Source: Gnetum montanum | Taxonomy: Eukaryota > Streptophyta > Gnetopsida > Gnetales > Gnetaceae | DNA length: 64,000 bases | Reading direction: 5' to 3' | Assembly: GCA_015680685.1 (NCBI GenBank) | Contig: MNCI01024146.1 | Span: forward strand, 28,257-92,256 | Shown here: piece after piece, positions 56,349 to 64,000 of the stretch | Layout of the letters: the number at the start of each line of letters is the position of its first letter | Position numbering within the stretch: position 1 is the stretch's first letter | Program-made: the position numbers and the translations under genes | The notes under the pieces: model-generated | What the model was told of the DNA's origin: nothing | What the model saw: the letters and a program-made list of their open reading frames with translations, nothing else | Databases searched by the model: none

Positions 56349-57194
56349 TGATGAGCTGTGATATTGGGATCATGATATCATGTCTGTGATATCGGGTCCT
56401 CGATATCGGATCCTACCAAGCAATATTGGACAGTTGATATTGGGACCTATCTCATTACCTATAAATAAGAGGTGGGCACACTTGGTTTGGTAATTAGTTT
56501 CTTAGTTCCTTACCCAAACTCTTGTAGTTTCTTCCTCTCGGAGTTAGAATTATTTCTAAGTGCTTGCAGTAGGAGTCATAAATTGAACAGATCTTTATTC
56601 AAGTATTGTATACCTAAGCACACCTTGTGTCTAGAAATAAATATGAACTTTGTGATAAACCTTGTAGCATTTTGAATAGCTTATCTCTCACCCTTAATGT
56701 TATTCATAGTTCTTTAATGATTTCACTAGTTAATTAATGTTTCTTTTATTGATTCATTAATTTTCACAAGTAAGAACACTCAATATGACTACTTTGAGCA
56801 TGCATGGAACACTTGGTAACCTAGTAACGATTAGCATTTGGTAATCCCAGTAGTGTTGCACTAGGTTAGGATGTGTAGAGAAAGTGGGAGCAGATGCTAG
56901 TGTTAGGACTACTTAGGACCTAGTTGATTAGTTAATTTAAATTAGTTATTTAATTAATTCACTTCTTCCCTCTTTAGCACCAAGACATAAAACATAAAAA
57001 GCATAAAATTAATATACCTCAAGTTTACTTAACCATACAATCATGGCATACAAGTAAGCTTGGAAAGACAATGATCACCTAATCCATCCTTGTTCTATGA
57101 AGGTGCATAAGCACTTAGTCCTTGGAGTTCGACCAGATCCTGCATAATGCTCATATTCATATGGTTCAGCATAGGGGTACCTCACCACTCATCA
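56349..57194 (+). repeat. 3' LTR of element B
   Basis: 846 bp, TGATGAGC...CACTCATCA, followed by the target duplication TAAGG. GATATT and three GATATC start at 56360, 56374, 56388 and 56402. A TATA box lies at 56460. Confidence 0.9.
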
Positions 57195-60100
57195 TAAGGT
57201 CATGGAATTCTTTACTAAATTCTTTGTGCACTTCATTCACAAATATGGCTAGTAATCAATTTTCATCTAGCACATTTAAGTTGATTAATCTTTCTTTTTG
57301 TGTTATACTAAGGTCAAGGTCTAAGTCACAGGTTGTTGGAAGTGTATGGAGCTTTGATTGAATAGGTAGAGTTGGTAAATTTTCATACACTATCTAATAG
57401 GAAAAAATAATTTATAGGAAGTTTCCATGTTGAGTGGTATGCCTAGAGGACATCATTTAGTTTTGTGCTATAGTCTCTCCTATATTTGCTAATAGTTCTT
57501 GTCAAGAACTTCATAATTTCCTTATTAATAACTTCTACTTGACCATTGACTTAGGGATGGTAGGGTGTTGTTAGTTTATGTTAAACCCACAAGCATTGAA
57601 AAAACTTGTGAAAGAGAGTGCTTATAAAATGGGTTTCATTGTCAAAAATTAGTTCACATGGCACCCCAAACCTTTTTACAACATTTTGTTGTATAAACCA
57701 TGTAGTAGTAGACGATGTACAATTGATGGTGGTTGTTGTTGCTATCAATTTTCTACAATAATCAATGATGATAATTATGTACATCTTTCCATTTGACATG
57801 GGCATGATGGGATCTATAAAGTTGATGCCTTAGATGTTGAAGGGTTATAGTGGTTGAATCCACTATTGAGGTCTCTCCATTAAACTAATCATCCCACCAT
57901 CTCATTGATAGTGTTCACAAGAGTAAACAAATTGGTGGGCATCCCTGAAGATGGTTGGCCATTAATACCCTACCATTAGGACCTTAATGGTTATGCATCA
58001 TCTAGCATAGTGGCCCTACAAGGACCCTCATGAGCATCCTGGAGAACATGTAGTTGATCAAAATCATATACACATCAATGAACTAGACCATCAACGCACA
58101 CCTTGTAAAAGTGTTTATTGATTTCCATGAAGTGCTTGGCTTGATGAAGAAATTTTTGTTTCTTTCTATGGTCTAGATCTTGTCACATCTCCTAAGTGAG
58201 AAGATAATTAAGGATACCATCATACCATTTTGGTTCTACTAGCACTTATTCATTTATTGCACCTTTAAAGAGGAGTTCATTAGGAAATTGGTCAAAAAGT
58301 AGACTCTCCTTTTTGTTATCCCATAGTAATTGAGACAAATGATCAAAGACCACATTCTCAATCCATTTCAATCTACCATTATAAGATCAAACTCTTGTAA
58401 GATCGCCAACCACTATATGATATAGGGGCACCATTGGCTTGTTCATGAGGAAGTTAATGACATTGTGGTTAGTGTGGATAAATACTTTGTTTCCAAGAAC
58501 ATAGTGCTTGAACTTCTCTAGAGCATACATCATAGCCATTAGTTCTTTCTCCATTGTTATGTAATTCTGTTGTACACCCACACTATTTTAACTTGTGTAG
58601 TGGATGTAATATGGACATATCTTATCATCCAACTATGTAAGCACAACTATTAAGGTATAATTTGATGTGTTTGTCATTATATAAAATGGTCTAGACTAGT
58701 TAGGTGCTTAGAGAATTGGAGTCTCTACAAGCTTCTTCTTGACACCTAAAATGCATTTTTGCATTTTTTTTGTCCAAATAAATGGAGCATATTTCTTTGT
58801 AAGCTCAATTAACAATTTTGTGATTTTAGAGAAGTACTCTATAAAATGTTAGTAGTAGCTAGTGTGTCCAAGGAATGATAGACATCTTTAATAGTTTCCA
58901 ATTGGTGAGTTATTTCTTGGATGACCCTTATCTCTTTATAGTCCATATCAATCCCTATCTAAGAAATTCTATGCCCTAGTACAATGCCCTCTTGAACCAT
59001 TAGATGGTTCTTCTGCAATTGAGCCTATGATTTGTTTCTATACATCTTTTAAGCACTTACTTAAGGGTGTCCAAGCCTTGCTCAAATGTGGCATCATAGG
59101 TGGAGAAGTAATCTAGAAAGACTTTCACCTCACAAATAATTTGTTGCTAAAAATGCTCAAGACCATGCATTGAAATGTGCAAGAGAATTGCATAGACCAA
59201 AAGGCATCTTTTGATATGAAAACGTTCCCCATGGACTCATGAATGTTGTTTTTGCCTAATCCTCTAGTGCGATCAAGATTTGGTTATAGCCACTATAACC
59301 ATCCAAAAAAGAATTAATAGCAATGCCCAAATATTGTGTTCAAAACTTGATCCACCAATGATAATGCAAAGTGATATTTAAATGTTACCATATTCAATAG
59401 CTAGAATTCAATGTAGACCATCACTTGTCATTTTTCTTTAGCATGATCACAAGTAGGCTAACCCACTCACTATTTGCAATGGGATAGATAAACCATACCT
59501 TGAAGAGTTGTTCAATTTCCTCTTTAAATATTGGCCTTAATTTAGGGTTCAATCACCACTATGGCTACCTCTTTGGCTTCATGGTTGGATTAATATAGAT
59601 ATGATGCTGCCATATCCTAGGATCAATCCCTATAAGTTTAGCATATGACCAAGTAAAGTTTGTTGGCCATTTGTTGATCACGCTTCACATCATCTATTTC
59701 TATTTAAGAGCAAGATTGACATTGATGATTACTAGCTTGCCATTTTTCAAAAATGCATATTCCATGCTAGTAGGTATAGCTTTTAACTCTAAGCACTATT
59801 TTTTAAAATTTTCAGGGATTTCCAGCTCTCCCCAATTGGTATCATCATTTGCATCATTAAAGAGTTGGTGATGAACTTGCTTCAGTTCATTCATGCCTTC
59901 AACATAGGCACATGTTAGGCTCTCATAATGTTCCATGCAATGTGTGCTACTTCTAAGATCATTTTTCAACTCCTAGGTACCTTTGTATTTTGTGGTTGCT
60001 ACATACAGGCACAGTTGAATATCTACCTCATTTGCACACTACTTGCATGCAAAAATGGATGATATTTTCACATACTAGAGTTTATACACATAGTTGCACC

Positions 60101-60240
60101 CTGTATTGCTAGACGTAATGCATAGAACTCATTTCTTCTTAATCTTTCTAAATGCATTTTACTTAGAAATTTCTAAAGAAAGATCTTTAATGTCCATTTT
60201 TGCATCAATAATGCTTATCCATGCCCTTTCCATAATGATT
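57195..60240 (-). pseudogene. pol of element C: RT, RNase H, integrase (5' piece)
   Basis: Minus-strand Athila-type pol. The RT catalytic box near 59110 reads VFLDYFSTYD, so the second Asp of the xxDD pair is Tyr. RNase H at 58387-58650 reads NYITMEKELMAMMYALEKFK then FIHTNHNVINFLMNKP. Integrase at 57581-57805 reads PMSNGKMYIIIIIDY then FGVPCELIFDNETHF, where the second catalytic Asp is kept (FDNETH). The frame continues to HDL at 57200, where B interrupts it; the end is at 34381-34600. Stops are frequent, far more than in D. Confidence 0.8.
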
Positions 60241-60620
60241 GGGAAATTCACCTTGCAATTCTTAACTTTGATTACTAGAAAATTGATAGGATAAAAGCAC
60301 CCATAAATAGTGGCCACAATATCTTCTACTAGTTCCAATGGAATAGTGATGTACTAATATTCTAATTCTAAACAAATGTTTCTCTTCTTAAGAGGATGCA
60401 ATTTCTAGGTGTTGTACATTTTATGAGAAATCAAATTAACTCCAAAACTTCAATCAAAGAGAGCCTTGCATGGCTCATTCTTTATAATTTGCAAATAGAT
60501 AAGAGGACCTTTAGGATTAAGTCTTTTCCTAAGAAGGTTTCTAGCTTTTATCCAATCAGATATAGCATTGGTTAACATAACGATGTGGAGCTTCAAAGGC
60601 ATTTCATTTCAAAAACTCTC
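60241..60620 (-). pseudogene. Aspartic protease domain (element C)
   Basis: The minus strand reads LFD, stop, SFGVNLISHKMYN, aligning with LLDSGSGVNLIS of A. The Asp is present, but the following Ser is TGA and the Gly is Ser, so the active-site loop is lost. The end (RDLPIIMGRA-type) is faint. Confidence 0.6.
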
Positions 60621-61149
60621 GAAAGGAATGAAAGCAAAGGATGAAGGAGATATATGATGACTAGCTACATATGTAGGTGAGGGTTTAGTAGGGCTATTTT
60701 TTCAAAAGAATGATCTTTTATGGGATCTTAGTTCTAAACCACTCAGTTGAGGAGCCAACTATAAGTTAATAGCCCTAGTAGCATTATGTTGTTGCAGCTA
60801 GGCTAAAAGCTCATCCTCCATGGATAGAGAGGGTCGTAATTAGATTAAGGGTAGAGGAGCATGTGCTAAAGGATGAGGAGGGTGATAAGGATATGGGTTT
60901 TTCCTTCTAGTAGATGGAGAATGAGTTCTATAATACTCAAAAGGATAGTAGTGATGCTAAAAAGAAGCATGACTAGAAGAGTCATGCAAAGACATCGATT
61001 GTTAAACATAATACCTATAATAATCTAGCTACTTGTAAGAGTATTTTTGCCTCAGTGGTGGCATCCCCCATGACTATGGATATTTCCACTATTGATACTG
61101 CTCATACAACTATGGTGGAGCTTCACTTTAATAGTATTCTTGTTGTTTT

Positions 61150-63034
61150 TGGTGGAATTACCTTGGGTTTCCTTGAGGATAAGGAAACCTTCTAGGTGCT
61201 TTACTTTGTGCTAGTCTAGGATTCAAAGAATGCTCCCCAAATTCTTGTAAGTGTGATATAATAGGCCAACATCCTTTGGGATGTTCATATTAACAAATTT
61301 CACATCCACCATCATCATTTGATTTTGATTCCACAGCCTCTTTTATTATTGCAAACTTGCGCTTACCCCTTTGATAGGCATGTTCAACTTCTTTCGTTCT
61401 CTTGTGGTCATGGTCACTACCTTGGTCTTTGGATTCTTCTGTCATTTTTCAAGAAGTTTGAAATTCTTCATCCAGATCTTCTCACATTTTGTCAACCTTA
61501 GCTGAAATTTTAAGCATAGATTTTTAAATTTGTAAATATTTTTACTCCACCACCTCATCAAGTGGTGCTTCCCTTTCACTGTCACATAATTAAACCTTTC
61601 TTTTTCTAATAAAAGGGTCCCATTATACTCCTTAGCACTTTCCTATTTTCTCAACTCACCTTCTTATTTTGTAATCTACTCAATTAGAGCTTGAATTTGA
61701 TGGGCTCTTAGTTTTGATAGTCTCCCTTGGTCATAGACCTAAAGGGTTCTCCTTGTGTTTAATTAGAGTCCATCTACTATATGAAAAAGCTGGTCTCATT
61801 AAGAATAACCATGGCTAGGACATTTTTGCAAAATGAAATAATACCTACCCATGGAAGCATCCAAGGGTTCATGTGCTCTTTATTTCTATCCTTGGATTTA
61901 CCTTTGTGGGTTTGACACTCTGGAGTAGATCTAATACTTTTCATTAAACAATTCTAGCATTGTACTCCATCAACAAATTGATTCTTGTTCTAGAGATTGC
62001 TACTAGGTTTCTGCTTCCTTCGTGAGTATTCTAGGGAATAGCTTGAGCTTTTGCCAATCATTTTCAATATTTAATAAGGCACAGGCATTGTGAAAGGAAT
62101 GTAAATATGTTTGAGGATTTTAGTTATATCCCCCCTCAAATATAGGGATGTTATTCATGTCTAGCCTCTTAATTTGGCTATCTTTCACATGCATGGTAGG
62201 AATTTTGATAGCCTCTGTGATGTTGACCATATTTTGAGTGACCAATAAAGGTTCAACATCATTATCTTGATGACACCTATGATGTCCTCTACTATCCCTT
62301 CATTCATACTAGCCTTTGTGATTATCATTGTTCTCCCACCATCTATGGTTCTACTCAGAATCAAAGGAGGAAGCTAAACTAGATGAAAAGGATGAAGAGG
62401 GAGGAGGACTATGATCACCATGGTGTCTATCACTTCCCCTTCATTCATCATGGTCATGATTATTAGAGTGATTATTACTATGCTTATCCGAGTTCCTACT
62501 TTGAGTCCCTTTCTTAGAACTCCCATGACTATGGGACTCACTATTACCAAAACCCATATTGTTAATCACTAATTTAGGATTTGTGTTCAGCTCCCCTTCA
62601 CCAGAGTTAAGAGGTAGAGAGTGTACATGTTGAGAATTGTTAGAAAGAGGTTCCTCATTATCCTTTTGATCTAGCAGAAATAAGGGATTAGTGAACCATT
62701 TTCCCTTCATAGCTTCATGGTTCTTTTTCTATTTTCAATCTTGTTTATGTTGTGTTTTAGTAGGAGTATAGTCTTGAAAGTCATGATCTTTAACAACGTA
62801 CTCTTTGTGAAGCTCATTAATGCCCAACCTTATAATGGTTTGGAGAAGCATCTTGGAAATAGATCAATCAGGTGGTAATACAACATTCCCCTCCATGTCT
62901 CACCACCGCATTTATTCATCCTAATGAAAGATGTAAATAAAATTGGATACAAACTCATTAGGATGAGTGTACACCACTTTGCATTCTTATAGTACTATTG
63001 ACTTAGAATCGTCATGCCTATAAGAAGAAGACAT
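61150..63034 (-). pseudogene. gag (element C)
   Basis: Starts at ATG 63034 (MSSSYRHDDSKSIVL), then VVYTHPNEFVSNF, matching B and A. The stretch at 62441-62710 is rich in Ser, His, Asn and Asp. The zinc motif near 61290 reads CEIC, stop, YEHPKGC followed by His, the same unusual spacing as in A and B. Many stops. Confidence 0.7.
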
Positions 63035-63189
63035 TTTTGTTAAAAATAATTTGTCATTCTGCTTGTAATATACTTTTGATTAATTATTATATATTTATTT
63101 TTCTTGAATAATTATGCCCTTAGGATTCGATCCAATGATCTTGAATAATATTCACTAAGTCCTAGGTAGCACATGTATCAAACTACATG

Positions 63190-63211
63190 TCCCCAATAAT
63201 GATGCCAAAGT
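63190..63211 (-). promoter_or_regulatory. Primer-binding site of element C
   Basis: The minus strand reads TTTGGCATCATTATTGGGGAC next to the 5' LTR. It is a decayed Asp-tRNA-type Athila site, comparable with those of A and B. Confidence 0.6.
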
Positions 63212-64000
63212 TGAACGACAAGTACCCCCTATGCCCAACCATACGAATCACCAAACATTCATACATGATCAAATCGAATTCCATAGAATTATAACCTTCT
63301 AAGCACACAACTCTCTAGGACATGACACTAACTATGGAAATCCTTATCTTTCCAATTACACTTGTGAAATGCAATGATATGGTTAAGTGCAACTGAGGTA
63401 GATAATTTTTCTCATTTTTACATTTGATATTTTAAGTTCCCTAAGGATAAAGAATAATGAATAAAATAAGATAATTAAATTATTAATTTAGTCTAACTAC
63501 GTACACCTAACTAATCCTAGCATAAGAATTTGTTCCCACTTGTCGTACACATCGTAAACACGTTTAATGCTACTGGGTTACCAAATGTTATGCATTACTA
63601 GGATTACCAAGCACTAAGTGTATGCTTGAAGTGGTCATACTTATGTGCTTAATTAATCACTATTTAATCTAGGTTAATTTAGGTTACTTTAGCTTAATTA
63701 CTTAAAGCATTAAAGGAAATTGCATAAAACATTAAATGCATAAAATAAATAATTAATCTATTTCAAATTACTACAAGGTTTATCAAAATTTTTATCTTTA
63801 TTACCTCACAGATTACTGTGCTTAGGTACAACAATGCTTGAATAAAGATCTATACACCCTTGACTCCTACTGCAGGCACTTAGAAAAATATTGCAACTTT
63901 AAAATGACAAGATATGCCATAAAAATGATGGGTGAGCATGTATTTATAATCAAAAATAGATACTACATCAATGGGGCCATGTTAATGCATCAAATCATGC
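63212..64000 (-). repeat. 5' LTR of element C (partial)
   Basis: First 789 bp of the partner of 28315-29180, cut by the window end. ATCAAT at 63967 and GTTAAT at 63981 (14 bp apart) are the start of its U3 array. Confidence 0.88.

Larger units (their letters stand above)
34601..57194 (+). mobile_element. Element B: Athila-like Ty3 element nested in C
   Basis: Plus-strand element with LTRs at 34601-35445 and 56349-57194 and a perfect target duplication TAAGG (34596-34600 and 57195-57199). Gag, protease, RT, RNase H and the start of integrase are at 35591-40929, then an assembly gap. The remaining internal region is split by element D. Without D it is about 9.7 kb. Its pol and gag are close to those of C, but its LTRs differ, and only a short stretch could derive from ORF3. 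Confidence 0.92.
28315..64000 (-). mobile_element. Element C: outer Athila-like Ty3 element, split by B
   Basis: C's 3' LTR is at 28315-29180 and its 5' LTR begins at 63212 and leaves the window. The sense strand is minus. Gag, protease, RT, RNase H and most of integrase lie at 57195-63034. The integrase end, untranslated region and ORF3 lie at 29393-34600. The middle 22.6 kb is element B. The two halves rejoin in frame inside the integrase C-terminus (HDL from 57200, then RIRKVKFQPQDKVL from 34595). The right border is out of view, so no target duplication can be tested; the left flank is TCTAA. Confidence 0.9.

Noticed and set aside
1-64000. tRNA or rRNA genes
   Set aside because: No cloverleaf with B-box-like GGTTCGAATCC or rRNA-like conserved block was noticed by eye; a tRNAscan run would be needed to exclude them.

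Overview
The window is a repeat-dominated stretch of a seed-plant nuclear genome. The evidence is the mix of plant LTR-retrotransposon lineages (a chromovirus with a chromodomain, Athila-like and Tat/Ogre-like Ty3 elements, a Ty1/copia element), a plant hAT transposase gene with GT/AG-type introns, and pieces of two nuclear genes for organelle proteins (COQ9 and a plastid RNase E/G-like protein). I cannot name the species. No intact gene was found; nearly every reading frame carries stops, many of them explicable by C-to-T or G-to-A change, as expected of old methylated repeats.

Layout. 1-3427: 3' part of a chromovirus (F) with chromodomain and 3' LTR. 3483-4500: frameshifted, apparently intronless COQ9 copy. 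5375-5661: two short tandem repeats. 6650-8753 and 19217-19895: one hAT transposase gene, split by element A (8754-19216, minus strand, TSD TTTAG). 20769-25300: decayed copia element E (minus). 25741-26100: RNase E/G-like fragment. 28315 to beyond 64000: a three-level nest. The outer Athila-like element C (minus) is cut inside its integrase by Athila-like element B (34601-57194, plus, TSD TAAGG). B is in turn cut downstream of pol by Tat/Ogre-like element D (41934-54774, plus, TSD CTATC). A 721-base run of N (40930-41650) removes the B integrase core. The order of insertion is C, then B, then D.

A, B and C share a body plan: an Athila-type pol, a primer site resembling a decayed Asp-tRNA site, TGATGA-type LTR ends and a GGGGG-type polypurine tract. 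A has lost RT, RNase H and integrase through a deletion at a short shared sequence, yet keeps gag, protease and a third gene. That third gene (ORF3, about 945 codons, sense strand, between pol and the 3' LTR) is also in C with the same start and end.

The most interesting signal is a 14-bp-phased array of palindromic hexamers (GTCGAC, GTATAC, ATCGAT, GATATC types). It lies at the U3 end of the LTRs of A, B and C, just upstream of a TATA box. In A and C a second, internal array plus TATA box sits 380-450 bp upstream of ORF3. This suggests that the family drove ORF3 from its own LTR-like internal promoter. A conserved internal polypurine-like motif and a splice-acceptor-like sequence directly before the ORF3 ATG lie in the same interval. 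D has separate curiosities: five imperfect ~200-bp repeats in each LTR, an Ogre-like spacer between protease and RT, and a ~37-bp minisatellite after integrase.
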